A stretch of DNA of 64,000 nucleotides. Source: an uncultured Alphaproteobacteria bacterium. Its GTDB lineage: Bacteria > Pseudomonadota > Alphaproteobacteria > HIMB59. Below the pieces are notes generated by a model. It saw only the letters and a program-made list of their open reading frames with translations. It was not told the DNA's origin and did no database searches. The stretch covers positions 180,848-244,847 of the forward strand of contig CABZPR010000001.1 of NCBI GenBank assembly GCA_902527545.1. The letters are read 5' to 3'. The translations under genes and the position numbers were made by a program. Positions 48,870 to 58,639 of this stretch are shown piece by piece. Positions within the stretch are counted from its first letter, which is position 1; each line of letters opens with the position of its first letter.

Positions 48870-50200
48870 GCCAAGACCAATTAAATCGTTTAGCAAGGAT
48901 TTTCACGTTTGAAAAAAAATTACGTGAAGCAAAATCTTTTGTAGAAATCAGATATACAGTTACGAACGAACTAAGAAACATAACCCCTTTTGTCTTTGCT
49001 TTTTTTGGAGAATGGGCAAACCCAAATAAATTTAAGATTGATGCTATTTCTGATATAGCAGTTGTAGAACAAACTTCTTCGACAACTATATTAGCTCAGA
49101 AAATAATAAGAGAAAAATTAAAAGAAGGATCACCTGAGACCCACCCATTTACAATCGAAAAAGACTCGTTAATCCCTGCTAAAGGTGAAAATCCAATTCC
49201 AGATAAACTTTTATGGGTTCCTTGTTTTTCAAATCAAAAAGGCCCTCAAGCAGCATTGCTTCTTGCAAGAGATGAAAATTGGGCAGAGCAAGATATCGAA
49301 TACATTAGGCACCTGAGTTCATCTATTGGACACGCGATGGGATCACTCAAAGAAAATAATTTTTTTGAAAGCTCAATTAAAGTTTTTAAAAATACATGGT
49401 TTCAATTTTTAATTATAGCAGGACTTATTGCTAGTATGTTCATTCCAATTTCTCTTTCAACAGTTGGCAAATCAGAAATTGTTCCAAAAGACCCCTATGT
49501 TATAAATGCTCCTATTGAAGGCGTCATACAAGAAGTTTTTATTCAAAATAATGATGATGTTGATATTGGAACTACATTAATATCTTTTGAAAAAACAGAT
49601 TTACAAAACGATTACGATTTAGTTTTTCAAGAATTAAAAGTAATTGAAACCGAATTACTTCAGGCAAAACAGTCATCTTTTCAAAGTAAAGAGGACAAAG
49701 CGATGGTCAGTCAACTTCAGAGTAAAATTAAACTTGTAGAACAAACCTTAAGTTATCAGAAATATCTATTAGAAGAGTCTACGATCAATTCTCCTGCTGA
49801 TGGAATTGCAGTTATAAAGGATAAATCACTTCTTATAGGCAAGCCCTTTAAGGTTGGAGAGACAATAATGGTTATCGCTGACCCATCGAATGTTGTTGTC
49901 GAGATAATGATGCCGGTAAAAGATGCTATAACAGTAAAAAAAGATGCAGAAATAAACGTTTTTTTAGACTCTGATCCACTAAATGTTATTCCTGCAAAGG
50001 TTTCAAAATTTTCTTATGAGCCTGAACTCACCAGTGAGAACACTCTAGCCTACCGGGTAACAGCGGAAATTCTTATGACTGAAAACTCACCAAGAATTGG
50101 ACTCAGAGGAACTGCAAAAATTTTTGGTGATGAGGTAAAACTATTTTTTTACTTATTTAGAAAACCAATTATTTTTGTTCGACAAACACTTGGTATCTAA
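48866..50200 (+). CDS. GAF-like domain + TM + HlyD-type biotinyl-lipoyl-like protein
   Basis: N-terminal GAF-like region; TM near residues 175-195; VINAPIEGVIQEVFIQNNDDVDIGTTLISFEKTDL. Confidence 0.85.
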   Translation: MSQDQLNRLARIFTFEKKLREAKSFVEIRYTVTNELRNITPFVFAFFGEWANPNKFKIDAISDIAVVEQTSSTTILAQKIIREKLKEGSPETHPFTIEKDSLIPAKGENPIPDKLLWVPCFSNQKGPQAALLLARDENWAEQDIEYIRHLSSSIGHAMGSLKENNFFESSIKVFKNTWFQFLIIAGLIASMFIPISLSTVGKSEIVPKDPYVINAPIEGVIQEVFIQNNDDVDIGTTLISFEKTDLQNDYDLVFQELKVIETELLQAKQSSFQSKEDKAMVSQLQSKIKLVEQTLSYQKYLLEESTINSPADGIAVIKDKSLLIGKPFKVGETIMVIADPSNVVVEIMMPVKDAITVKKDAEINVFLDSDPLNVIPAKVSKFSYEPELTSENTLAYRVTAEILMTENSPRIGLRGTAKIFGDEVKLFFYLFRKPIIFVRQTLGI

Positions 50201-52303
50201 ATGATTACTCCATCAATAAGACAAGACCTTCAACTTTTACCAGGAACTCCTATGGAGGACGGTTCTCCATCATGGCTGATTTATGATAATTTAAGAAACA
50301 AATATTTTACATTAGGTTTAAATGCTTTTCGAATACTGAGACATTGGATTGCAGGAGTAGACTCGAAACAGTTTATTGAAAAGGTAGAAGCCAAGGGGGT
50401 TACTATCGAAGAAGAGGAGTTAGATGATTTTATAAATTTTTTAAAAGTCAATAGTCTAATAATTCACTCAAGTTCAGAAGATGTTAAACTATTACTCGCT
50501 CAACATCAGGCTAAAAAAAAGCATTGGTTTTTAAATTTAATACATAACTATCTTTTCTTCAAAATACCTTTAATTAAACCAGATCCTTTTTTGGACAGAA
50601 CAATAAATATAGCTAAGTTTTTTGGAAAAAAACTTTTTAGATCAATAATCTACTTTTTTGGAATTATTGGAATTTATTTTGTTATTCAAAGTTGGGATGA
50701 ATTTTTATCTACTTTTTTGTATTTCTTCAATTTTAATGGTTTAATCTTTTACGCAATTGCATTAGTTGGTGTAAAAGCAATTCATGAATTAGGCCATGCT
50801 TACACAGCTAAGAATTTTGGATGCAATGTCAATTCAATGGGAATAGCGTTTTTAGTTTTTTTTCCTTTTTTATACACTGATAATACTAATGCTTGGAGAC
50901 TTAGAGATCATAAGAAAAGACTGATAATAAATTTTGCTGGAATCTCGACAGAGTTACACTTAGCTTTGTTGGCTACTTTTGTTTGGGGAGTGTCTGATCC
51001 AGGAATTTTGAAAAGTGGCGCTTTTTTCGTTGCTACGACAGGATGGATTTCTTCACTTCTTATTAATATTAGCCCATTTATGAGGTTTGATGGATATTAC
51101 GTATTTGCTGATTTTATAAAAATAGACAACCTTCAGCCCAGAGCATTTGCGATTGCAAAATGGAAATTGCGAAATTGGTTGTTTGGGTTGAGCCTTAGCC
51201 CTCCTGAGTATATGAGCCAACAACGCCAAAATTTAATTACTATTTATGCCTGGTCGACTTGGATATACAGGTTCTTCTTATTTATAGGAATAGCTTTATT
51301 GGTTTATTTTTTTGCATTCAAAATTTTAGGAATATTTCTTTTTGTAGTAGAAATTATTTGGTTTATAGCACTGCCTATTTTAAAAGAATTAAGAGAATGG
51401 TGGAAATTACGCTCTAGCTTTTTTTTAAATATTCGTATAATTAGAACAATTTTAATTTTAGGTGCTCTATCATTTATTTTATTTTACCCTTGGAAAAATA
51501 CACAGTCTATTCCAGCAATTTATCAATCAGAAGAATACATTACAATTTACCCAACAATAAATTCTCAAGTTTCAGATATATACGTTAAAGAGAATCAATC
51601 TGTTCAATTAGGAACAGATTTAATAAAATTAAATTCGCCATCACTTAATTCTGATATACAAAAACTAATTGAAGAAAAAAAATTAATTTCAATTCAAATT
51701 AACAATGCTTTAGAGGGCGATCAAAATAAATCAGATTTATTGATAATGAAAAGTGAAGAAAAAAAAATTATAACTAATATTAATAATTTAGAAAAAATTA
51801 AATCATCTTTAAATATCACCGCACCATTTAAAGGAGAGATTGTAAGTTTAATTGAATTAAAAAAAAATCAATGGCTAAACAAAGATGATCCAATTATGTC
51901 AATTGTAAATAAAGAGTCATTTCAAGTCATAGCTTTTTTATCTGAAAATGATATTTCAAAGGTTAAAGAGTTTAAAAATAGTTTTTTTGTTCCTAATTCA
52001 ATTGAAATGCCAAAGGTTGATTTAGAAGTAATTTCTATAAGTAAATCACCAGTAGACGATTTTAGTCTTTATCCCTCGGTTACCTCTATATTTAACGGCC
52101 CGATAGCTGCAAGAGAAAAACCTGGTGGAGGAATACAATCCGAAAGGTCTTATTATAAAGTAATTTTAAAATTGTCAGAAAATATAATCTTTTCTGATAA
52201 GAAAGTATTAGGTGTTGCAAATGTAGGTATTCAGTCACAGAGCTATTTTGATAAAATATTAAATTTAATATCTGCAACCCTAATAAGAGAAATAAGTTTT
52301 TGA
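50201..52303 (+). CDS. PqqD-like + M50 zinc metalloprotease + HlyD-like fusion membrane protein
   Basis: N-terminal PqqD-like region; VKAIHELGHAYTAKNFG (HExxH); LLINISPFMRFDGYYVFADF (NxxPxxxxDGY); C-terminal BSH/HlyD region. Confidence 0.92.
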   Translation: MITPSIRQDLQLLPGTPMEDGSPSWLIYDNLRNKYFTLGLNAFRILRHWIAGVDSKQFIEKVEAKGVTIEEEELDDFINFLKVNSLIIHSSSEDVKLLLAQHQAKKKHWFLNLIHNYLFFKIPLIKPDPFLDRTINIAKFFGKKLFRSIIYFFGIIGIYFVIQSWDEFLSTFLYFFNFNGLIFYAIALVGVKAIHELGHAYTAKNFGCNVNSMGIAFLVFFPFLYTDNTNAWRLRDHKKRLIINFAGISTELHLALLATFVWGVSDPGILKSGAFFVATTGWISSLLINISPFMRFDGYYVFADFIKIDNLQPRAFAIAKWKLRNWLFGLSLSPPEYMSQQRQNLITIYAWSTWIYRFFLFIGIALLVYFFAFKILGIFLFVVEIIWFIALPILKELREWWKLRSSFFLNIRIIRTILILGALSFILFYPWKNTQSIPAIYQSEEYITIYPTINSQVSDIYVKENQSVQLGTDLIKLNSPSLNSDIQKLIEEKKLISIQINNALEGDQNKSDLLIMKSEEKKIITNINNLEKIKSSLNITAPFKGEIVSLIELKKNQWLNKDDPIMSIVNKESFQVIAFLSENDISKVKEFKNSFFVPNSIEMPKVDLEVISISKSPVDDFSLYPSVTSIFNGPIAAREKPGGGIQSERSYYKVILKLSENIIFSDKKVLGVANVGIQSQSYFDKILNLISATLIREISF

Positions 52304-52351
52304 GTATGAAAATTATGATGTTTTCATTTGATAATTTTAATAGTATCAACT

Positions 52352-52696
52352 ATGGCTAAATTTTTGAGTGTCGTGCGTTTCAAGGTTAAACCTGGTAATG
52401 AAGAATCCTTTATTGACTCAATGAAGAAGTTTTCAAATCCCGATGGAGTTATTACCCGCAAAGTTATAAAGACAGGTGAGAGGTCCTATTGTAGCGTTGT
52501 CGAGTGGGTGGATGAAAATAGTCTTGCGAATGCTCGCCAACAAATGATCGCATATCTTGACACTATAAGAGATATTTTAGAGGAGTTCAGTTCAGAATTG
52601 GGAGTAACTGATCCAGTCTCCGGTCCAGTAATTGTTGATGAGCAAGGAAATGTCGTAACATCTGGATCAAGTATTTCAGGAAAAATAAAAACTTAA
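52352..52696 (+). CDS. Antibiotic-biosynthesis-monooxygenase-like (ABM) domain protein
   Basis: MAKFLSVVRFKVKPGNEESFIDSMKKF; start trimmed. Confidence 0.7.
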   Translation: MAKFLSVVRFKVKPGNEESFIDSMKKFSNPDGVITRKVIKTGERSYCSVVEWVDENSLANARQQMIAYLDTIRDILEEFSSELGVTDPVSGPVIVDEQGNVVTSGSSISGKIKT

Positions 52697-52698
52697 TT

Positions 52699-53607
52699 TT
52701 AATTTAATCTTGGGTCCTTAAGACCAGCATGACGATAAGCTGATGTTACAGTGTTTCTTAGTAGACATGCTATAGTCATCGGTCCAACACCACCTGGTAC
52801 AGGAGTAATTTTTGAGGCTTTCTTGGAGGCACTTTCAAAGTCTACGTCACCCACTATCTTAGTTCCTTTGCTCCCGTCCTCTTTTGTAATATCTATTCTG
52901 TTAATACCAACATCAATTACAACTGCTCCATCCTTTAACCATTTTGAGTCAATCATCTCAGCCCTTCCTATAGCGGCAACGATAATATCTGCCTGTGAGC
53001 AAACTTTTTCAATTTCTTTGGTTTTGGAGTGTACCACTGTAACAGTACATGACTCTTCAATTAAAAGTTGAGACATGGGCTTACCGACAATATTTGATCT
53101 ACCAATCACAACAGCACTTTTACCTTTTAAATCATCTATTTGGTCTTTCAATAGGAGTAAAGATCCTAATGGTGTGCAAGGGATAAACGCTTTCTTTAAC
53201 ATATCCCCGCCTATTGAAAGTCTACCAGCATTAATCGCATGAAAACCATCAACATCTTTCTCCACCACGATGGCATCTATCACTTTTCTCTCATCAATCT
53301 GTTTGGGTAGAGGTAACTGCACTAATATACCATGAACAGACTCATCATTGTTCAGGTCATCTATCAATTTTAATAATGTCTCTTGATCTGTACTTGAATC
53401 TAATTTGTAATCTTTAGTTTTTATATTGCATTCTGCAGCCATTTTTGTCTTTTGACCCACATAAACCTTACTAGCTGGATTTTCTCCTACTAGCACCACT
53501 GCTAGACATGGATCTACTTGTTTTTGAGAGATTAATTTATCTGAGTCCTCTTTAACCTCAGCTCTAATTTTTGCAGCAAAAGCTTTTCCATCAATTATAT
53601 CTGCCAT
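52699..53607 (-). CDS. folD: Methylenetetrahydrofolate dehydrogenase/cyclohydrolase
   Basis: VGENPASKVYVGQKTK; ILVQLPLPKQID; CTPLGSL; VIGRSNIVGKPMSQLL; ITPVPGGVGPMTIA. Confidence 0.97.
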   Translation of the reverse strand: MADIIDGKAFAAKIRAEVKEDSDKLISQKQVDPCLAVVLVGENPASKVYVGQKTKMAAECNIKTKDYKLDSSTDQETLLKLIDDLNNDESVHGILVQLPLPKQIDERKVIDAIVVEKDVDGFHAINAGRLSIGGDMLKKAFIPCTPLGSLLLLKDQIDDLKGKSAVVIGRSNIVGKPMSQLLIEESCTVTVVHSKTKEIEKVCSQADIIVAAIGRAEMIDSKWLKDGAVVIDVGINRIDITKEDGSKGTKIVGDVDFESASKKASKITPVPGGVGPMTIACLLRNTVTSAYRHAGLKDPRLN

Positions 53608-53626
53608 TTTTTTATTCTCCTTATCA

Positions 53627-53911
53627 TCATCCCCTTGGCCAATACTCAATCAGTAAATCTTTAAATAAGTATATTATTAGTATTAAAAGCACTGGAGAAA
53701 TATCTAACCCACCTAAGTTTGGTAAATATCTTCTTATATAATTTAAGGGAGGATCAGTTAGTTTTTTTAAACTTTCAAAAACTCGCCACAAAAAAATATT
53801 TTGACTATTTAATATGTTAAAATGAAATAACCAAGACACAACTACATAAAAAAACACAATTAGTGTGTAAAAGTCTAATAGTCTTACCAAGAATAGTAGT
53901 AATGAATTCAC
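53627..53911 (-). CDS. YggT-family membrane protein
   Basis: Two TM segments; LTDPPLNYIRRYLPNLGGLDISPVLLILIIYLF. Confidence 0.88.
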   Translation of the reverse strand: MNSLLLFLVRLLDFYTLIVFFYVVVSWLFHFNILNSQNIFLWRVFESLKKLTDPPLNYIRRYLPNLGGLDISPVLLILIIYLFKDLLIEYWPRG

Positions 53912-53933
53912 TGTGATAAATTATAAAAATTTA

Positions 53934-54698
53934 TTATTCGCGTCTATTAAATAAGAAATTCCTACAACGCTCTGACTGGGGATTTGTGAAAACTGTGTCA
54001 GGATGTCCTTCCTCTTCCACAAGACCATCGTGAAGAAAAATAACATTATTTGAAACTTTTCGTGCAAACTCCATCTCATGAGTTACAACTAACATTGTCT
54101 TTCCCTGTTCAGCTAAATTACGTATAACAGACAGGACTTCATCAACCAACTCTGGATCAAGAGATGACGTTGGTTCATCAAATAATAATATTTCTGGTGA
54201 AATGGCGAGCGCTCTAGCTATTGCTGCCCTTTGTTGTTGCCCTCCTGATAGATGAGAAGGATACTCTTTTGCTTTATCCGCAATACCAACTTTTTGTAAT
54301 AGTGTCATTGCCTCTTCTTCAGCAACTACTTTATCTATTCCTAAAACATTTACCGGAGCCTCAGTAATGTTATCTAAGATATTCATATGAGACCAAAGAT
54401 TGAAACTTTGAAAAACCATACCCAATTTTTTTCTAATTGAAGTAATTTTCAATTGCAAATTTTTATTAGGTTTTTTTAGATTCTCATCGCTACAGTTTAT
54501 AATTTCACCACAAACATTTATGGTACCACTATCAGGTGTTTCAAGGAAATTTACACAGCGAAGCATAGTACTTTTTCCTGACCCAGAACTTCCTATAATA
54601 CTTACAACATCTCCTCTATTAGCTACAAGGTTAATGCCCTTTAAAACTTTATTTTCACCAAATTTTTTCTCTAAATGGTTTAACTCAAGTATTTTCAT
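53934..54698 (-). CDS. Polar amino-acid ABC transporter ATP-binding protein (HisP/OccP-like)
   Basis: IIGSSGSGKSTMLRCVNFLE; HLSGGQQQRAAIARALA; LLFDEPTSSLDPELVDEVL. Confidence 0.96.
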   Translation of the reverse strand: MKILELNHLEKKFGENKVLKGINLVANRGDVVSIIGSSGSGKSTMLRCVNFLETPDSGTINVCGEIINCSDENLKKPNKNLQLKITSIRKKLGMVFQSFNLWSHMNILDNITEAPVNVLGIDKVVAEEEAMTLLQKVGIADKAKEYPSHLSGGQQQRAAIARALAISPEILLFDEPTSSLDPELVDEVLSVIRNLAEQGKTMLVVTHEMEFARKVSNNVIFLHDGLVEEEGHPDTVFTNPQSERCRNFLFNRRE

Positions 54699-54806
54699 AA
54701 TTTAATAATATTTCATTTTTTCGATTTCAAAGATATTGCTAAAAAAAGCAAATCTTAAAGTTAATATGTTAAATTATATTAAATTTATAATAATCTTAGT
54801 AATTAG

Positions 54807-54840
54807 TTCTAAAAACCTAATCAATTCAATGTTTTTAGAA
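54807..54840. promoter_or_regulatory. Inverted repeat TTCTAAAAAC-N14-GTTTTTAGAA
   Basis: Perfect 10-bp arms in the divergent region between the ATPase and bactofilin genes. Confidence 0.45.
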
Positions 54841-54886
54841 AATAATTTAGATTTTATGAATATTTAGATTGTGTTAGGATAATAAA

Positions 54887-55360
54887 ATGGACGGGAATAA
54901 TACTGAGATGGATGAAAATAATACTGAACTATCAGGTGATGAAATACAATCTAATCCTATAGATAATGATGCTAAAGCTGTAAACATAGGTTCTGGTGTT
55001 AGAGTTGACGGACGAATAGAGGGAGCAGAAACTTCAGATATTTCTGGAACTCTTACAGGAACTCTAAAATCTTCAAATATAAATATCAACAGTAAGGGTG
55101 CTTTTAGTGGTGACATGTCAGGTCAGGAAATAACTATCTCTGGGAGCGTTGATGGTGAGATAAATTCAGAGGATTATTTGATCGTTAATAACTCTGCAAA
55201 CATTAAAGGAGTAATTGAATACGCTTCATTACAAGTAAGTTATGGTGCAAGAATTCAAGGCACACTAAGACATAGAGGTACTGTCCAATCTTATACACCA
55301 ATTTCTACTGATGAAGTTAAAGAAGATGAGATTAGTGAAAACCAGGAGGTTGATCAATAA
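54887..55360 (+). CDS. Bactofilin-family protein
   Basis: Polymerising beta-helix pattern VRVDGRIEGAETSDISGTLTGTLKSSNININSKGAFSGDMSGQEITISGSVDGEI. Confidence 0.88.
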   Translation: MDGNNTEMDENNTELSGDEIQSNPIDNDAKAVNIGSGVRVDGRIEGAETSDISGTLTGTLKSSNININSKGAFSGDMSGQEITISGSVDGEINSEDYLIVNNSANIKGVIEYASLQVSYGARIQGTLRHRGTVQSYTPISTDEVKEDEISENQEVDQ

Positions 55361-55740
55361 TGGCGTTGTTTGGATCTAGTGAAAAAAAATCTGAAGTAAA
55401 AACTGAATTTATGTTTGAAACTGACAGTATTGTCAACCAATCAACTTTAGCGAAAGATATAAAAATTAATGGCTCTCTTGAGTCCACTGATTATATAGAT
55501 TTTTCTGGACATTTAACTGGTACTATAAAGTCATCAACCATTAATTTAAAACCAGGTTCTTACGTTAATGGAACCGTTACTGCTGATACCGTAACTGTTG
55601 AGGGAGAAGTTGACGGAGATATTCAAGCTAAAGATATCTATATTAAGTCAACAGCAAAAATTAAGGGAAATATTCGCTATCATAACATTGATATTCAAAA
55701 CGGTAGCATAATCAACGCAGATTTGTTCTATTCATCATAA
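55360..55740 (+). CDS. Bactofilin-family protein
   Basis: IKINGSLESTDYIDFSGHLTGTIKSSTINLKPGSYVNGTVTADTVTVEGEVDGDI. Confidence 0.9.
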   Translation: MALFGSSEKKSEVKTEFMFETDSIVNQSTLAKDIKINGSLESTDYIDFSGHLTGTIKSSTINLKPGSYVNGTVTADTVTVEGEVDGDIQAKDIYIKSTAKIKGNIRYHNIDIQNGSIINADLFYSS

Positions 55741-55852
55741 TTTATCAAATATTCATAGCGTTTTTATAAAAAGTTTATCTATTTACTCTATTTTAGTTTA
55801 TATTTCAGTAAGTATTTATTCAAAGTAATAGAGGAAGAACAAGGAGAAAATT

Positions 55853-56576
55853 ATGAAAAAAATAATACTAACATCATTTGCTGCGCTTTTTTTTATTTGG
55901 TTCTGCTTTTGCAGAAACAGTAAGAATGGGCACAGAGGGTGCTTATCCTCCATATAATTTTATTAACGATAATGGCGAAGTTGATGGATTTGAAAAAGAT
56001 GTTGGCGACATGCTTTGTATTCGAGCAAATCTAGATTGCGTTTGGGTTATAAACGAATGGGATTCTATCATTCCTAATTTAGTTTCAGGTAACTACGATA
56101 CAATTATTGCTGGTATGTCAATTACTGCAGAACGTGATGAGGTGATTGACTTTACACAAGATTATTTTCCACCATCTCCATCAGTATACATGGGAATGAG
56201 CGGTGCAGACATTGACGTAGATAGCGCTGTTATTGCAGCTCAAACTGCAACTATTCAGGCAGGTTATGTTGCTGAAAGCGGAGCAACTTTAGTTGAATTT
56301 GCCACAGCAGAAGAAACAATATCTGCCGTGCAAAATGGTGAAGCCGACGCTGTTTTAGCAGATGGTGATTACCTTGCATCTATTATTGCAGAATCAAACG
56401 GTGAATTTGCAAATATAGGAGAAGTCTCTATCGGCGGCGGTGTTGGAATGGGTATCCGTGAATCTGATACAGAGTTAAAAGCCAAAATGAATGCAGCTAT
56501 TAGTTCCATGAAAGACGACGGATCACTAAATGCACTTATTAAAAAGTGGTTTGGTTTTGAAGCCGCAACTTTTTAA
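55853..56576 (+). CDS. Polar amino-acid ABC transporter substrate-binding protein; apparent +1 frameshift in signal peptide
   Basis: ETVRMGTEGAYPPYNFINDNGEVDGFEKDVGDML; ATG with AAGGAG at 55853 is out of frame with the body across a T8 tract. Confidence 0.88.
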
Positions 56577-56601
56577 GATTATTTAATTTAAATTACTGAA
56601 C

Positions 56602-56626
56602 AAGAGGACGGGATATCCGTCCTCTT
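56602..56626 (+). terminator. Rho-independent terminator after substrate-binding protein
   Basis: AAGAGGACGG-GATAT-CCGTCCTCTT followed by T-tract. Confidence 0.92.
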
Positions 56627-56685
56627 TTTTTCTTTGTAATATTTACTCAAGAAACATAGAAACATAATATAAAATCCATTTTCAA

Positions 56686-57780
56686 ATGATTATAGTTGGG
56701 GCAGGAATTGTAGGTGCATCCTTTGCCTACCATGCTTACCAAAATGGTGTGGATAAGATAACTGTTTTATCATCACATTTACCTGGTGATAAAAACCAAG
56801 CCACATCAAATACTTGGGGTTGGGTGAATGGATATGCTAATAACGATAAAAGCTATGCTACTTTTCGTTTGGCTAATATGAATTACTGGCCAAAATTAAT
56901 AAATTATATTTCAAGTTTAAATTATACATCTAAAGGTGCATTTATTTGGGATCAAGGAGATAAAGAACTTCAAAATACTATAAAGCAGCATCAAAGTTGG
57001 GGGCAATCGGTAAAAATATCAACTAAATCTGAACTAAAAAAACATTTACCTTATTTAAATAATATTCCAACTATGGCCGGCTTTGGTGTTGATGACTTGG
57101 CTATTGATGGTGTTAGGGCAACTAAAGAACTTTTCAAAGCTAGTGGATCGAAAATATTAAAAACTAAAGTAAAAAAGATAATATGTGATAGCAACAATGT
57201 TACTGGTGTCAAAACCGATGATGAAATTATTAATGATAATGAGGTAATTTTAACTGCTGGACTTGGCGTTCCAAAATTATTATCAACAATTAATATTCCT
57301 TTTGAAATGCACTCAAGTTTAGGTTTATTAGTTTATACAAAACCATTGCCCAAGTTATTAAATTACCCAATCACAGGTTTTAATTTCCATGCAAGACAGG
57401 ATGACAAAGGAAGACTAATAATAGGTGGAAAATTTGATGATGACTCAAGCCAAGAGGAAAATATTAAAGGTACTGCAAAAAAACTTATCCAAGACATGGC
57501 AACTAGGCTCAACTATAATGGAAATATGATTTTAGATAACTTTACACTTGGCAAACGACCATTACCAGTTGATGGAAGACCAAAAATTGGACGTCTAATA
57601 AATCAAAAAGGTGAAAAATTAAATGGTATTTATTTAGCAGTCATGCATTCAGGTATAACTAATGCACCTTTAGCTGGCAAGTTCGGGATAGATGAGGTTT
57701 TAACAGGAAAAAGAAATAATTTAATTCGAGACTTTATCCCTCAGAAAACAGTTAAACAAGTGGAATATAAAAATGTTTAG
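56686..57780 (+). CDS. FAD-dependent oxidoreductase (DadA-like)
   Basis: IIVGAGIVGASFAYHAYQNGV; TLGKRPLPVDGRPKIGRL; MHSGITNAPLAG. Confidence 0.9.
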   Translation: MIIVGAGIVGASFAYHAYQNGVDKITVLSSHLPGDKNQATSNTWGWVNGYANNDKSYATFRLANMNYWPKLINYISSLNYTSKGAFIWDQGDKELQNTIKQHQSWGQSVKISTKSELKKHLPYLNNIPTMAGFGVDDLAIDGVRATKELFKASGSKILKTKVKKIICDSNNVTGVKTDDEIINDNEVILTAGLGVPKLLSTINIPFEMHSSLGLLVYTKPLPKLLNYPITGFNFHARQDDKGRLIIGGKFDDDSSQEENIKGTAKKLIQDMATRLNYNGNMILDNFTLGKRPLPVDGRPKIGRLINQKGEKLNGIYLAVMHSGITNAPLAGKFGIDEVLTGKRNNLIRDFIPQKTVKQVEYKNV

Positions 57781-58639
57781 TTATTGTGTAGACCCTAAAT
57801 CCATAGAAGGATTAATGTGGTTATCGTGTTATGTCACTACAGCAAAGCATATGTCATTTTATTTTTCCTTTTTAGTTGTTATGGGTTTGCTTTCTTTGGC
57901 TGCTCCATTGGCAATGGCATTCGGTTTCGCAGGCGCAACTGCTTCAAGATCCACCTTTAGAATTATTCGCTCTTTAGGAAAAGGTTATCTTGCGATGATA
58001 AGAGGTATTCCAGATATTGTTTTCTTTTTATTTATTCCAATAGCACTTGATCAAGCATTTGAATATTTGCGTCATAAAGTTTTATGTTCTGATGTTACTG
58101 AGCCAATAAGGCAAGGTAATGATTTTGTCGTTTGTGCAGCTGCGAAACTTCCTTTAAATACAGCTGGAGAGTGGGTGCACGATATTTATGGATTTTCTCT
58201 AGCTTTACTTGCTTTTGGCTTTGTTTTCGGAGCTTTTGCCGGCAACGTTTTGTCTGGGGCTATGGCTGCAGTTCCAAAATCTCAAATAGAAACAGGGGAG
58301 GCTTACGGCTTTTCTCAAAGTCAAATCTTTAGAAGAATTCTCATACCACAAATGTGGATTTATGCGTTACCAGGTCTGTCCAATTTGTGGATGATTTTAA
58401 TTAAAGCAACCCCACTCCTATTTCTTCTAGGCATTGAAGATATAGTCTATTGGGCTAAAGAACTAGGTGGCATTAAAACTGGTGTATATGAGTACCCTCA
58501 TCCTGATTGGCGAGCTTGGTATTTTGGAGTACTAATGATTTTTTATTTATCATTAACTTACTTGTCACAATCTTTATTAGACAAAATATCAGCTCGTCTC
58601 TCTCAAGGACAAGCCACCATGGCAGGCAAGGCTGGCTAA
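57773..58639 (+). CDS. Polar amino-acid ABC transporter permease
   Basis: YLAMIRGIPDIVFFLFIPIAL; EAYGFSQSQIFRRILIPQMWIYALPGLSN EAA loop. Confidence 0.92.
   Translation: MFSYCVDPKSIEGLMWLSCYVTTAKHMSFYFSFLVVMGLLSLAAPLAMAFGFAGATASRSTFRIIRSLGKGYLAMIRGIPDIVFFLFIPIALDQAFEYLRHKVLCSDVTEPIRQGNDFVVCAAAKLPLNTAGEWVHDIYGFSLALLAFGFVFGAFAGNVLSGAMAAVPKSQIETGEAYGFSQSQIFRRILIPQMWIYALPGLSNLWMILIKATPLLFLLGIEDIVYWAKELGGIKTGVYEYPHPDWRAWYFGVLMIFYLSLTYLSQSLLDKISARLSQGQATMAGKAG

Noticed and set aside
53934-54698. ABC ATPase as the missing energiser of the giant-protein exporter
   Set aside because: Sequence is a polar amino-acid importer ATPase, located with its own permeases and binding protein; folD and yggT intervene
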